A DNA stretch of 61,611 nucleotides from DATDYW01 sp964574865 (GCA_964574865.1 CAZNOT010000001.1:1-61611); one strand, 5' to 3'. Positions 17,811-26,879 are shown, counted from the stretch's first letter. Numbers and translations are program-made. Notes: generated by a model not told the origin, from the sequence alone.

Positions 17811-19691
17811 TTAGAGAGCCTGGAGGAGGAGCTTCGGAGTCTTGAACTCGGAGAGATCGATCGTGTAGAAGTTGTCAGCCGCGGCGTCGTTAGACTCATC
17901 GTCCCAGTTGAAGCCAGTGAGCTGAATCTGCTGGAAGCCATCGCCCGCCGTACCGCCAGTCTCGAGAACGACCTGCAGAGTGAACGTGCGGGTGTTGCCC
18001 TCGGAGATCTTGTAGTACGTCGAGTTGTCGCCGGTGGTCGAGCCAGAAGCCTCGACAGTGGCACCGATGATGGTCGAGGTGCCGGTCACCTCAGACGTGG
18101 TGGCCCAGAAGAAGCCTTCGCCGAGCGTACCCGGAGTCGAGCTCGAGGTCTGCTGGACGGTCTTATCGATGTACATGTCCTCGCCGCTGGCGGTGACATC
18201 GAACACGATGGTGAAGGTACCCTGGTCCTCCTCGCCCGAAGCGTCAGCGATGAAGCTCTTCGTCGCGGTCGGGTTGCCGTTGAGCTCAACCTGGACGCCG
18301 TCGACGCGAACCTCAATCTCGCCACCGTACAGGTTGTCGGAGACGGTCACGCTGTCGCCCTCGGAGTCCTCGGCATCAATGCCGGAGCCCGGAACGTAAG
18401 CGTAGAACTCGAAGCCGTTGGTGAAGTTGTCCTCCTGGGACTCGATGTCCGCGTAGACAACAACCTCAACCTCCTCGTCCTCCTCGATCGCGAAGTCGTC
18501 CTCGAGGTCCTCGAAGGAGACGGTCACGGTCGCGTAGCCAGACGGGACAGACTCGGACGAGATCTCGTCGCCGTCAACCTCGAGGCGGAGAGTCTTGATG
18601 ACATCCGCGAGAGTGTTGGTGGCAGACATGGTCGTCGAAGCGAGCTTGACGTCGAGCTCGTCGATCGTGTTGTCAGACGAGTTCGCCTCAATGGTGAAGC
18701 GCATGATCTCGACACCCTCGGTCTCGGACTCCTCGTCAGCGAAGACCGTGCGGTCCTCGTTGTCGTCGTTGTCGAGCGAGAGGTCAAGGTCACCAGCGTC
18801 CGGACCCTGGAAGGTCACGGTGCGCTCGTCGGCAGCAGCGTCCACGTCCGTGTTGTCCTCACCCTCGTAGATGTCGATGCCCTCGGCGTCAACAACGCGG
18901 AGGCCGTCGTTCGGGATCATGACGTCGAACGTCGCGCCCTCATCCTCGGTGTCGAGGCTGTTGACCGCGGTGAGCTCAACGTAGAACTTGGCGGTGTCGT
19001 CCTCATCCACAACCGCGTCGATGTTCTCGAAGCGGAAGGAGTAAAGATCGTCAGCCTCTTCGTTCCACTCGTCCTCGTCGTCGAGGCCCTCAACAGAAGC
19101 GACCTCGTCGTCCCCCATGTAGAGGACAGCGGACTCGATGTAGTCCCACGGGTCGTTAGAGTCGTTGGCATCGCCGATGGTCGCGGTCGTCGCCGAAGCG
19201 AAGACCTCGAGGCGCTCAACGCGGAGGTCGGAGCCGTCAGCCTCGAATTCGAAGCCGATGACGTTCTTCGACTCACCCTCGTCGAGGTCCTCGTCGCCAG
19301 GGTTACCGAGGACGTCGTAGTCCTTGATATCACCCTCGCCGCCGGAGAGCTCGTCGTCGCCGTTGTCGTCACCGTTGTCGTCGTCGCCGTTGTCGTCAGA
19401 CATGGCGTTGAAGTGAGCGCGGGTGATCGGACCGAAGTAACCGACCGCCGGCGCGATGCCGTTGGCAGCCTGGTACTTGGCGAGCGCGGACTTGGTAAGA
19501 GCACCGAAGTAACCCTTCGCAACGCCGGCCGGGATGACGAGAGCACCCTTGGCCTCGAGCGTGGTCTGAAGGCTGGAGACATCAGCACCCGTGGACCCGA
19601 TGGTCAGGTCGCGGGTGTAGGTCGCCGCGGAGGCGACGGTCGCCGAGAAGGCAACCGCGACGCCGACCGCAACTGCAATAAGCTTTTTCAT
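17811..19691 (-). CDS. Acidic surface protein with peptidoglycan-binding domain (S-layer candidate)
   Basis: The 626-aa protein has a Sec signal peptide (MKKLIAVAVGVAVAFSATVASA) and then a peptidoglycan-binding domain of the PG_binding_1 type (about residues 28-95: IGSTGADVSSLQTTLEAKGA, GYFGALTKSALAKYQAANG). A low-complexity Asp/Asn/Gly linker (DDNGDDDNGDDNGDD) follows. The remaining 500 residues are beta-rich and very rich in Asp and Glu, and low in Lys and Cys. This layout, a wall anchor plus a long acidic beta domain, is that expected of an S-layer or major surface protein. It has a strong terminator and a 668-base spacer upstream. The sheet arrangement is inferred, not shown. Confidence 0.8.
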   Translation of the reverse strand: MKKLIAVAVGVAVAFSATVASAATYTRDLTIGSTGADVSSLQTTLEAKGALVIPAGVAKGYFGALTKSALAKYQAANGIAPAVGYFGPITRAHFNAMSDDNGDDDNGDDNGDDELSGGEGDIKDYDVLGNPGDEDLDEGESKNVIGFEFEADGSDLRVERLEVFASATTATIGDANDSNDPWDYIESAVLYMGDDEVASVEGLDDEDEWNEEADDLYSFRFENIDAVVDEDDTAKFYVELTAVNSLDTEDEGATFDVMIPNDGLRVVDAEGIDIYEGEDNTDVDAAADERTVTFQGPDAGDLDLSLDNDDNEDRTVFADEESETEGVEIMRFTIEANSSDNTIDELDVKLASTTMSATNTLADVIKTLRLEVDGDEISSESVPSGYATVTVSFEDLEDDFAIEEDEEVEVVVYADIESQEDNFTNGFEFYAYVPGSGIDAEDSEGDSVTVSDNLYGGEIEVRVDGVQVELNGNPTATKSFIADASGEEDQGTFTIVFDVTASGEDMYIDKTVQQTSSSTPGTLGEGFFWATTSEVTGTSTIIGATVEASGSTTGDNSTYYKISEGNTRTFTLQVVLETGGTAGDGFQQIQLTGFNWDDESNDAAADNFYTIDLSEFKTPKLLLQAL

Positions 19692-20359
19692 TGACTGGTG
19701 ATAATCGTCTCTCTGCGCCCCGAGTTGCTTGTAAGGGGTGGGGGCAGAGCGAGCGAGTTTGGTAAATGGCGTTTCTAAGTCTTGGGGGACTTACGCGCGC
19801 CGCCTCGGCCCCGTGAGGGGCTCCGCGACGCGCCGCCCGGTTTCTCTCGCGCCGGAAACGCGACGGGCATTTCGTACTTCCGTAAAACCGGAACTGCGGG
19901 AACGCCCCACCGCTTTCCGGGGTGGAGCGGGCACCGCCCTAGAGGCGACACCTTCGATCGTGAGACCAGACGCCGCGTCGACCGCGATGAAGCGGTTCGA
20001 CCGGCGCGGCGAAAGGTTGAGCTGCTGAAGCATCCAACACAGCTCGCAAAGAGCCGCGGCGGAGATGCCGGCAGGTTCCAATCTGAGGACGATTGAGACC
20101 TAAACTTTCTATTCGGTTCTCAACGTTCGGACGTGCAACCGTGTCTGCCGTACCTGCCGTGCTGCCCATTATAGCGTCTAGGCCGAAACCCGCGCGCCAC
20201 AAGGGCTATGTGGATAACCTCCGGGGACTTCCCCGCAGACGCTACCCAACTTCGCAGACTACCAGAAAAGCGTTCTCTGGTAAAGACTTCGCCTCAGACA
20301 TCCCTACCGGTAAGTAGACGCGGCCAGAGAGTCCAACTTACGGTTTACGGGGAGATTGG
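19692..20359. other. Long spacer without a convincing gene
   Basis: This 668-base stretch lies upstream of the acidic surface-protein gene. Open frames here lack recognisable content. It contains a perfect TATAAT on the minus strand (plus 20169-20174) with only a poor -35, a perfect DnaA-box-like TTATCCACA (minus strand, near 20209-20217), and several stable hairpins on the minus strand, such as GCCCC/GGGGC near 19817-19832 and CCCCACC/GGGTGG near 19904-19925. It could be a long 5' leader for the surface-protein mRNA or an unrecognised structured RNA. It does not show tmRNA, RNase P or SRP RNA landmarks. Confidence 0.4.
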
Positions 20360-21208
20360 CTAGACGGCGAGGGTCGCCTGCGCGAGCGCGTACCGGCTCC
20401 AGCGGCGCTCTCCCTCCTTCTTTAGGACGCCCCTGGTTACAAGGGAGACGAGGGCCCTCTGGATCGTCTTCTCGCCGACGCCGGGCATAGCGTCCGATAT
20501 GTCCTTAATGGAGACCTTGTACTTATTCTTAACAATATCGATTATCTTAGACTCCCTATCTTCAATAGAGTCGCTCAGAGATGCGACGAAGTCTTTAGCG
20601 GACCCCTTAAAGGACATTACAGGTTTTACTGGCGCGAGAGTGTCTTTTTGGTGTCCTTTATAAGACACGTTCGGGTCCTTGTGGGAGCGCGACGTCTCCC
20701 GGCGAAAAGGCGGGGCGGCCACGAGTTCCGGCTCGCGGAGGCCGGAATCAAAGATTCGGCGATCGAGCGCGTCCGAGGCGCCAGAGGCGGTCTCGGCGAA
20801 TGCCTCGGCTAGGCGAAGGCACTCCTGGCGAAGCAGGGCGTAGTTCGATTCCGTTATCTCGCCGACGCGGCAGGCGAGCTCGAGGATCGACACGAGCGAG
20901 GCCGCGCTGAGGGCGAACAGGTTCGCGTCGGACGGCGCGACCGAGCCGCGTCGGCCGATCGCGTCCCGAACGCCAGAGAACAGGCCGAGCGCCTCGGCGC
21001 GGACCCGCTCACGCAGAGTGTCCGATACAACTCCGTCTGATACGACGAAGATTGCGGCGCAGATTCTCTCGGTCTTTTTGTATAAGACAAGATTGTCTGT
21101 CTTTTTGAAGAAACTAATTCGTTCAAGCGTTTTGATTGGCACAGAGGCGAGTTGGTCGTGCCTCGCCGAGTGACCGATATTGCCGCCTTCGGGTCGTGTC
21201 AGAGACAT
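20360..21208 (-). CDS. Winged-helix domain protein, unknown
   Basis: The 282-aa product ends in a winged-helix domain (about residues 220-275: KYKVSIKDISDAMPGVGEKTIQRALVSLVTRGVLKKEG). Its N-terminal two thirds are helical, with an Arg/Lys-rich start region (ERISFFKKTDNLVLYKKTERIC). I have a sense that similar proteins are common in Parcubacteria but cannot name a family. The chosen start follows TATAGT by 10 bases; upstream Met codons would lie before the promoter. It is divergent from ftsK. Codon use in the second half (AAG, ATA, TTA) is more AT-rich than in its neighbours, which may reflect relaxed selection or transfer. Confidence 0.75.
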   Translation of the reverse strand: MSLTRPEGGNIGHSARHDQLASVPIKTLERISFFKKTDNLVLYKKTERICAAIFVVSDGVVSDTLRERVRAEALGLFSGVRDAIGRRGSVAPSDANLFALSAASLVSILELACRVGEITESNYALLRQECLRLAEAFAETASGASDALDRRIFDSGLREPELVAAPPFRRETSRSHKDPNVSYKGHQKDTLAPVKPVMSFKGSAKDFVASLSDSIEDRESKIIDIVKNKYKVSIKDISDAMPGVGEKTIQRALVSLVTRGVLKKEGERRWSRYALAQATLAV

Positions 21209-21323
21209 ACGTGCGGCCACTATACGCCTAACGGACACCGCCGCAACAGGCGCGCGGCGCGGGCGATTAATTCCCCGTCGGCCCTTGGAAAATATGCGTG
21301 CTACTATTTTTGTCACTACCGTT

Positions 21324-23603
21324 ATGGCGCGACGCAAACGAGACGATAAAGAGAATGGCGACAAAAGCGACGAAAAGCGCGGACCTTTCGGCGATTTCAA
21401 GCGCGAGGTTTCGGAGGCAATTCTCGCGGTCGTTTTCTTTCTAGCGGCGGCGTTCCTCTTCTTCGCCCCGTTCGGGAAGGCAGGGGTCACGGGCGACACC
21501 AGCTACCGAATCCTAGGGTCGCTCTTCGGCATTGGGTACTACCTGGCCCCGCTCATCCTGATTGCGCTGGGCGTCTCCTACCTGAAGTCGCTCGCCAGGA
21601 ACCTCGCGGTGCCTAAGATGATCGGCAGCCTCCTCTCTTTCCTGGCAGGCCTCGTCCTCATCGAGATGCTGTTCTCCGGCCGCGGCGGGGCGGTCGGCGG
21701 CGTTCTCGAGGGCGCGGCGACCGCCGCCTTCGGCGTCGAGTTCGGCGCGGTCGCGATGGTCGGCGTTCTGGTGGTCGGCCTGATCCTCGTCTTCGACGCG
21801 CCAATCTCGCTGCCGAGCCTCTCCTTCCTCAAGCGGCGCGAAGAGGAGGTCGCCGACGCAGCCGACCTCAAGATCACTTCGGGTGGCTCGACCGTCTCCG
21901 AGGATGCAGCCAGGAAGCCGGCCGAAGATCCGGCGCCCGCCGAAACCTCTAAAGAAGACGAGCTGCCGCCCGCGAGCACCAACAAGAAGGGGACCGGCCT
22001 CATTTTCTTCTCCCCCAAGAAAGTGGCGGGCGCCTACCAGGCTCCCCCGCTCTCGCTCCTCGAGGAGGACTCCGGCAAGCCCGGCGTCGGCGACATCAAG
22101 GCGAACGCGAACATCATCCGCCGCACGCTCGGCGACTTCGGCATTCAGGTGGAGATGGACGAGGTTTCGATTGGTCCGTCGGTCACCCGCTTCGCGCTGA
22201 AGCCCGCGCAGGGCGTGAAGCTCTCCAAGATCGAGGGTCTGCACAAGGACCTCGCCCTCGCGCTCGCCGCCCACCCGATCCGCATTGAGGCGCCGATTCC
22301 GGGCAAGTCGCTCGTCGGCATCGAAATCCCGAACGTGTCGAAGACGATGGTCGGTCTGGGGTCGCTCCTCAAGCACCCCGAGTTCCAGAGCTCCGACAAG
22401 CCGCTCCTCATGGCGCTCGGCAAGGACGTGACCGGCAACCCGATCTTCGGCGACCTAGCGAAGGCGCCGCACATGCTCGTCGCCGGTACCACCGGGTCCG
22501 GCAAATCGGTGACCATCCACGCGCTCATCACGAGCCTCCTCTACCGCAACGGCCCGGACGACCTCAAGTTCATTATGGTCGACCCGAAGCGCGTAGAGCT
22601 CACCCTCTACAACGGCATCCCGCACCTGCTCTCGCCCGTCATCACCGACGCTAAGAAGGCGATCCTGGCGCTGCGCTGGGCCGCGAAAGAGATGGCCGAC
22701 CGCTACGACACCCTCGAGAAGCACCGCGTGCGCGACATCGCAACCTACCGCAAAGAGATCTGGGCCCCGTTCGCAGCCAAGCGCGCGAAGACTCCCGACG
22801 AGGAGCCGGGGCCAAAGGACCCGACCCCGATGCCGTACATCGCCATCTTCATCGACGAGCTGGCCGACATCATGCAGGCCTACCCGCGCGAGCTCGAGGC
22901 TGGCATCGTGCGCCTGGCCCAGATGAGCCGCGCGGTCGGCATCCACCTCGTGCTCTCGACGCAGCGCCCGTCGGTCAACGTCATCACCGGCCTCATCAAG
23001 GCGAACATCCCGACGCGCGTGGCGCTACAGGTAGCCTCGCAGATCGACTCGCGCACCATCATCGACATGCCGGGCGCCGAAAAGCTCCTCGGCCGCGGCG
23101 ATATGCTCTACCTCCCCGCCGATCTTCCCCAGCCGAAGCGCCTCCAGTCGGCGTTCGTGACCGAGGGTGAGCTCAAGAAGGTCGTGGACTACCTCGCGAA
23201 CGCGTTCGAGACAGACGGCGCGCTCCCCACGATTGACCTGGACGGCAAGGTGGCCGGCGACCTAGGTGGTGGCTCGCTCGGCGGCGGCAACAGCGGCTTC
23301 GGAGACGACGAGGACGGCGGCGACGACGACACCATGTACGAGGAGGCCCGCGAGGTCGTCGTGAAGGCCGGCCGCGCTTCGACCTCGTTCCTGCAGCGGC
23401 GCCTGCGGGTCGGCTACTCGCGCGCGGCGCGCCTCATGGACCTCCTCGAGGAGCGCGGCATCATCGGGCCGGGCGACGGCGCCAAACCACGCGAGATTCT
23501 GGTGCGGCCAGAGTCCTTGAACACCCCCGCCAACGCCATCGGTAACGGCGCGGTCGACTACGACGAGGACGAGGGTGAGCCGAGCCGAGGCGGCCTCATC
23601 TAG
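21324..23603 (+). CDS. ftsK: DNA translocase FtsK
   Basis: FtsK pumps chromosomal DNA through the closing septum and activates dimer resolution. The 759-aa protein has three to four N-terminal membrane helices (about residues 30-160), an acidic linker, the motor with Walker A GTTGSGKSV near residues 387-395 and Walker B IAIFIDELADIM near 506-517, and a C-terminal winged-helix gamma domain (about 670-730; SFLQRRLRVGYSRAARLMDLLEERG) that reads KOPS-like sites. The start at 21324 gives a normal basic N-terminus. Two further Met codons are in frame upstream. Followed after 2 bases by a small membrane protein gene, then recA. Confidence 0.95.
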   Translation: MARRKRDDKENGDKSDEKRGPFGDFKREVSEAILAVVFFLAAAFLFFAPFGKAGVTGDTSYRILGSLFGIGYYLAPLILIALGVSYLKSLARNLAVPKMIGSLLSFLAGLVLIEMLFSGRGGAVGGVLEGAATAAFGVEFGAVAMVGVLVVGLILVFDAPISLPSLSFLKRREEEVADAADLKITSGGSTVSEDAARKPAEDPAPAETSKEDELPPASTNKKGTGLIFFSPKKVAGAYQAPPLSLLEEDSGKPGVGDIKANANIIRRTLGDFGIQVEMDEVSIGPSVTRFALKPAQGVKLSKIEGLHKDLALALAAHPIRIEAPIPGKSLVGIEIPNVSKTMVGLGSLLKHPEFQSSDKPLLMALGKDVTGNPIFGDLAKAPHMLVAGTTGSGKSVTIHALITSLLYRNGPDDLKFIMVDPKRVELTLYNGIPHLLSPVITDAKKAILALRWAAKEMADRYDTLEKHRVRDIATYRKEIWAPFAAKRAKTPDEEPGPKDPTPMPYIAIFIDELADIMQAYPRELEAGIVRLAQMSRAVGIHLVLSTQRPSVNVITGLIKANIPTRVALQVASQIDSRTIIDMPGAEKLLGRGDMLYLPADLPQPKRLQSAFVTEGELKKVVDYLANAFETDGALPTIDLDGKVAGDLGGGSLGGGNSGFGDDEDGGDDDTMYEEAREVVVKAGRASTSFLQRRLRVGYSRAARLMDLLEERGIIGPGDGAKPREILVRPESLNTPANAIGNGAVDYDEDEGEPSRGGLI

Positions 23604-23605
23604 CT

Positions 23606-23965
23606 ATGGGTGTCAGCCGCCGATTCACCTGGAACTTTCTGGCCGGAGCGGCGATTCTGGGTTTCTTCGGCGCGTACGCCCTCTGGAACGCCCGAGACCT
23701 CCTGGGAGGCTCAGCGCTCGCCGTGTCGGGGCCGGAGGTGATCCAGGGCGGCGAGCCGGTGGCGGCCCTCTCGGGGTCGGTCAGCCGCGCCACCACGCAC
23801 CTCACGGTCAACGGCTTCCCCACCTTCACGGACGAGGCTGGCGCCTGGGCCGACTCCTACCTCCTGCGCCCGGGGCGGAACGTGTTCGTGGCCGAAGCTA
23901 AGGACCGCTTCGGCGAGACGGAGAAAGTCGAACGGGTGGTCTGGTACCTGCCCGAGCAGGGCTAG
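23606..23965 (+). CDS. Small membrane-anchored Ig-like protein
   Basis: The 119-aa protein has one membrane helix at residues 10-25 and then a single beta-sandwich-like domain (SGSVSRATTHLTVNGFPTFTDEAGAW, GRNVFVAEAKDRFGETEKVERVVWYL) of the type found as bacterial Ig-like or glucodextranase B-like modules. It begins 2 bases after the ftsK stop and is surely co-transcribed with it. No function can be assigned; an envelope role at the septum is a guess from the neighbour. Confidence 0.78.
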   Translation: MGVSRRFTWNFLAGAAILGFFGAYALWNARDLLGGSALAVSGPEVIQGGEPVAALSGSVSRATTHLTVNGFPTFTDEAGAWADSYLLRPGRNVFVAEAKDRFGETEKVERVVWYLPEQG

Positions 23966-24056
23966 CCCCCGCCCCACCCGAACGGGACGCCGTCCCGCTC
24001 TTTCACGTTACCGCGACCTGATCTCGGGGTGACGGGCACGCGAGGGAGCGGCGAGG

Positions 24057-24073
24057 TACAATGCCACCCTATG
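24057..24073 (+). promoter_or_regulatory. Leaderless recA promoter
   Basis: A TACAAT -10 box ends 8 bases before the recA ATG. Transcription from it would start at or just before the A of ATG. No Shine-Dalgarno sequence is present. No LexA-type operator is evident. Confidence 0.6.
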
Positions 24074-25162
24074 GCTAAAAAGAATCAGAAGGAGGCGAAG
24101 GCGACCAGCTACGGCGAGGGCGGCGCGGAGCGGAAGTCGGTGGCGGCGACGCTCGCGGAAATTAGGACGAAGTTCGGCGAGGAATCCATCATGACGCTCG
24201 GCGAGACGCCGCGCGTCGACATCGACGTGACCCCGACAGGCTCGATTGGGCTCGATGCGGCGCTGGGCGTCGGCGGTATCCCCCGCGGCCGCATTGTCGA
24301 AATCTTCGGGCCGGAGTCCTCGGGCAAGACCACCCTCACCCTCCACATCATCGCGGAGGCGCAGAAGAAGGGCGGCATCTGCGCGTTCATCGACGCGGAG
24401 CACGCGCTCGACCCGCAGTACGCGGCGCGCATCGGCGTGAAGATCGACGAGCTGCTCGTCTCGCAGCCGGACACCGGCGAACAGGCGCTCGAGATTGTCG
24501 AATCCTTGGTGCGCTCGGGCAAGCTCGACGTCGTGGTCGTCGACTCCGTCGCGGCGCTGACCCCGCGCGACGAGATCGAGGGCGACATGGGCCAGAGCCA
24601 CGTCGGCAAACAGGCGCGACTGATGAGCCAGGCCCTGCGCAAGCTGACCGCCATTACCGCGAAGTCCAAGACCACCGTCATCTTCATCAACCAGATCCGC
24701 ATGCAGATCGGCGTGATGTTCGGTAACCCCGAGACCACCCCGGGCGGCAAGGCGCTCAAGTTCTACACGTCGGTTCGCCTGGATATTCGCCGCATCGCCC
24801 AGATCAAGAAGGGCGACGAGGTTATGGGCGGCCGCACCCGCGTGAAGGTCGTGAAGAACAAGGTTGCGGCGCCGTTCCGCCAGACCGAGTTCGATCTCAT
24901 GTACAACGAGGGTATCTCCCGCGAGGGCGAAATGCTCGCGCTCGGCGAGAAGTTCGGCCTGGTGCAGAAGTCCGGCGCGGCGTACTCGTACGGCAAGGAG
25001 AAGCTGGGTCGCGGCTACGACGCGGCGCGCACCTTCCTGCGCGAGAACGCGGACGTCTCCGAGAAGCTCCTCGCCCAGATCCGCGAGAAGCTCGCGAGCG
25101 ACGCGGCCATCTCGTTCCAGCCGTCGCCGGTCGAGGCGGACGAGGGTAGCCCGGAGGAGTAG
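24071..25162 (+). CDS. recA: Recombinase RecA
   Basis: RecA forms filaments on single-stranded DNA and drives homologous pairing. The protein of 363 aa has family length. Walker A is GPESSGKTT near residues 80-88, Walker B-like VVVVDSVAAL near 155-164, and the L2 region FINQIRMQIGVMFGNPETTPGG near 217-238. The C-terminus is acidic (EADEGSPEE). The start at 24071 (MAKKNQK) is taken because the -10 box ends 8 bases before it; an upstream Met (24029) would precede the promoter. Confidence 0.98.
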   Translation: MAKKNQKEAKATSYGEGGAERKSVAATLAEIRTKFGEESIMTLGETPRVDIDVTPTGSIGLDAALGVGGIPRGRIVEIFGPESSGKTTLTLHIIAEAQKKGGICAFIDAEHALDPQYAARIGVKIDELLVSQPDTGEQALEIVESLVRSGKLDVVVVDSVAALTPRDEIEGDMGQSHVGKQARLMSQALRKLTAITAKSKTTVIFINQIRMQIGVMFGNPETTPGGKALKFYTSVRLDIRRIAQIKKGDEVMGGRTRVKVVKNKVAAPFRQTEFDLMYNEGISREGEMLALGEKFGLVQKSGAAYSYGKEKLGRGYDAARTFLRENADVSEKLLAQIREKLASDAAISFQPSPVEADEGSPEE

Positions 25163-25172
25163 CTCGACCGAC

Positions 25173-25206
25173 GAGAGGCCCGGCTCCTTCCGGAGCCGGG
25201 CCTCTC
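25173..25206 (+). terminator. recA terminator
   Basis: A perfect 15-bp stem (GAGAGGCCCGGCTCC, loop TTCC) lies 10 bases beyond the recA stop and is followed by TCTGTTT. Confidence 0.85.
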
Positions 25207-25318
25207 TCTGTTTCGGGAGCGCTAAATATCAGACGTTGACTGCCCCACCCCGCATAGGACAGAATCGCCCGCGTCTATTATTTTTGGCCTCTTTGGCCCA
25301 TTAAACCGACCCGACCCC

Positions 25319-25912
25319 ATGGCCAACACCCTCGACTACAACGAAATCAAGGAGCGACGCATCATCGTCCTCTACGGCGAGCCGCACGAGGTGCTCTCGT
25401 CGCACATCGCCCGCAAGCAGCAGGGCAAGCCGACCAACCAGGTTAAGCTCCGCAACCTGACCACCGGCGTGACCCGTCAGGAGGTCTTCCGCATGACCGA
25501 CACCGCCGAGGAGGCCGACGTCACCAAGCGCAAGTCCGTCTTCATGTTCAAGAAAGACAACCGCCAGACCAACACCACCGAGTACTGGTTCCACGACGAG
25601 AAGGACCGCTCGAACCGCTTCATGATCTCGGGCGCTGTCATCGAGGAGAAGGCGAAGTTCCTCAAGGAGGGCACGCTCGTCGACGCCGTCTTCTTCAACG
25701 AGGACCGCGTCATCAGCGTGAACCTGCCGGTGAAGATGGACCTCAAGGTCGTCGACGCCCCCGCGGCCGTGAAGGGCGACACCGCCCGCGGCGGCGGCAC
25801 CAAGGCCGCGATCCTCGAGACCGGCGCGAGCATCCAGGTTCCCCTCTTCATCGCCGAGGGCGACGTGATTCGGGTGAACACCGAGACCGAGGAGTACGTA
25901 GAAAGGGCTTAG
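25319..25912 (+). CDS. efp: Elongation factor P
   Basis: EF-P relieves ribosome stalling at polyproline stretches. The 197-aa protein has three beta-barrel domains as expected. The tip loop reads HIARKQQGKPTNQVKLRNLTTG, with Lys at the usual modification site region (GK), and the C-terminal domain has GASIQVPLFIAEGDVIRVNT. A TATTAT box lies about 40 bases upstream, so this mRNA may carry a leader. It is a single-gene unit ended by element B. Confidence 0.96.
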   Translation: MANTLDYNEIKERRIIVLYGEPHEVLSSHIARKQQGKPTNQVKLRNLTTGVTRQEVFRMTDTAEEADVTKRKSVFMFKKDNRQTNTTEYWFHDEKDRSNRFMISGAVIEEKAKFLKEGTLVDAVFFNEDRVISVNLPVKMDLKVVDAPAAVKGDTARGGGTKAAILETGASIQVPLFIAEGDVIRVNTETEEYVERA

Positions 25913-25943
25913 CCTTCGTCCGCGGGAAACTCCATTCGCCGTT

Positions 25944-26007
25944 AAAAACCGCCTCCTACGCCTCGGAGTACATGCGTACACCGTCCGGCTAGGGAGAGCG
26001 GTTTTTT
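25944..26007 (+). terminator. Terminator of efp with GTAC core (element B)
   Basis: The outer stem AAAAACCGC/GCGGTTTTTT encloses the conserved apex at 25962-25985, which on the minus strand contains GGTGTACGCATGTACTCC. It ends in a T run on the plus strand. GACTGTCG follows at 26013-26022 and matches, inverted, CGACAGTC beside element C. Confidence 0.85.
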
Positions 26008-26106
26008 CCTGGCGACTGTCGCCTCCGTGCCAGCTTTAGCTAAATACAGGCGGAACGAGCCGCAAGCTCGGCCAGGCTGCAAAGGCGACAGTCGGAGGCG
26101 AGACGG

Positions 26107-26157
26107 AACGAAAAAAGCCCGACCGCGTACGCATGTACGCCGAGGGCTTTTTCGTTC
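26107..26157 (-). terminator. Terminator of rpsR with GTAC core (element C)
   Basis: The stem AACGAAAAAAGCCC/GGGCTTTTTCGTT encloses an apex at 26121-26144 containing CGCGTACGCATGTACGCC. It lies 27 bases beyond the rpsR stop. Compared with A and B, two positions on each side of the GTAC arms differ while part of the pairing is kept. Between B and C (26030-26078) I see only a small GAGC/GCTC hairpin. Confidence 0.85.
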
Positions 26158-26183
26158 GTCGCAGCCCCGAATGGAGTCTGGAA

Positions 26184-26390
26184 CTACCGCGCCACGAAGG
26201 GCAAAAGACCCATGAAGCGAGCGCGCTTGATCGCGTCCGAGAGCTGGCGCTGCATCTTGGAGGACACGCCCGTGCGGGTGCCCGAGAGAATGCGGCCGTG
26301 CGGGTTAATAAACTTGCGGAGCACCTCGACGTCCTTGTAGTCGATGAAGGTGATCCCGTGCTGCTTGAAGAAGCAATCGTTGCGGTTCAT
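26184..26390 (-). CDS. rpsR: Ribosomal protein S18
   Basis: The 68-aa protein shows the S18 pattern: ITFIDYKDVEVLRKFINPHGRILSGTRTG, then the basic helix KMQRQLSDAIKRARFMGLLPF. S18 binds next to S6 on the platform of the 30S subunit. It is the last gene of the rpsF-ssb-rpsR operon, 24 bases after ssb. An N-terminal Cys (DCFF) may be part of a residual zinc-binding site. Confidence 0.97.
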   Translation of the reverse strand: MNRNDCFFKQHGITFIDYKDVEVLRKFINPHGRILSGTRTGVSSKMQRQLSDAIKRARFMGLLPFVAR

Positions 26391-26414
26391 CTTGGGTTTC
26401 TTAGAGTCTTAAAG

Positions 26415-26879
26415 TTAGAACGGGATGTCCTCGGGGTTGATGTCCTCCGTCGGGTAGTTGATAGCGGGCTCGGGGGCCGAGGCGGGAGCGGCGTGCGCGC
26501 CGCCGGTCGAAGCGCCGCCCTCGCTCGCGAACGAGCTCGAGCCGGCGCCGCCTGCCTTGGGTCCGAACTGGACGGTGTCGGCCACAATCTCGGTGCGGTA
26601 GTTCTTCTTGCCGTCCGGTCCGTCCCAGGAGCGGGTCTGGATGCGGCCCTCGACGAGCACGCTCTGGCCCTTCTTGAGGTAGGTCGCGGAGGTTTCCGCG
26701 ACGCGGCCGAAGACGACGATGTTGTGGAAGTCGGTCGCCTCTTTCTTGGCGCCAGACGCATCTTTCCAAACGCGGTTGGTGGCGACGCCGAACTCGCAGG
26801 CTTTCTGGCCGGAGGGCAGGGCTTTGAGAACCGGGTCGCGGGTAAGGTTGCCGATCAGGATTGCGCGGTTGAGGTACAT
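26415..26879 (-). CDS. ssb: Single-stranded DNA-binding protein
   Basis: The 154-aa protein has an N-terminal OB fold (about residues 1-104: MYLNRAILIGNLTRDPVLK, FHNIVVFGRVAETSATYLKKGQSVLVEGRI), an Ala/Ser-rich linker, and the acidic tip DINPEDIPF, which recruits partner proteins. It sits between rpsF and rpsR, the common bacterial order. Confidence 0.97.
   Translation of the reverse strand: MYLNRAILIGNLTRDPVLKALPSGQKACEFGVATNRVWKDASGAKKEATDFHNIVVFGRVAETSATYLKKGQSVLVEGRIQTRSWDGPDGKKNYRTEIVADTVQFGPKAGGAGSSSFASEGGASTGGAHAAPASAPEPAINYPTEDINPEDIPF

Noticed and set aside
19692..20359. tmRNA, RNase P RNA or SRP RNA in the long spacer
   Set aside because: None of the expected landmarks (tmRNA tag frame and tRNA-like ends, RNase P GAGGAAAGTCC core, SRP tetraloop hairpin) is present.
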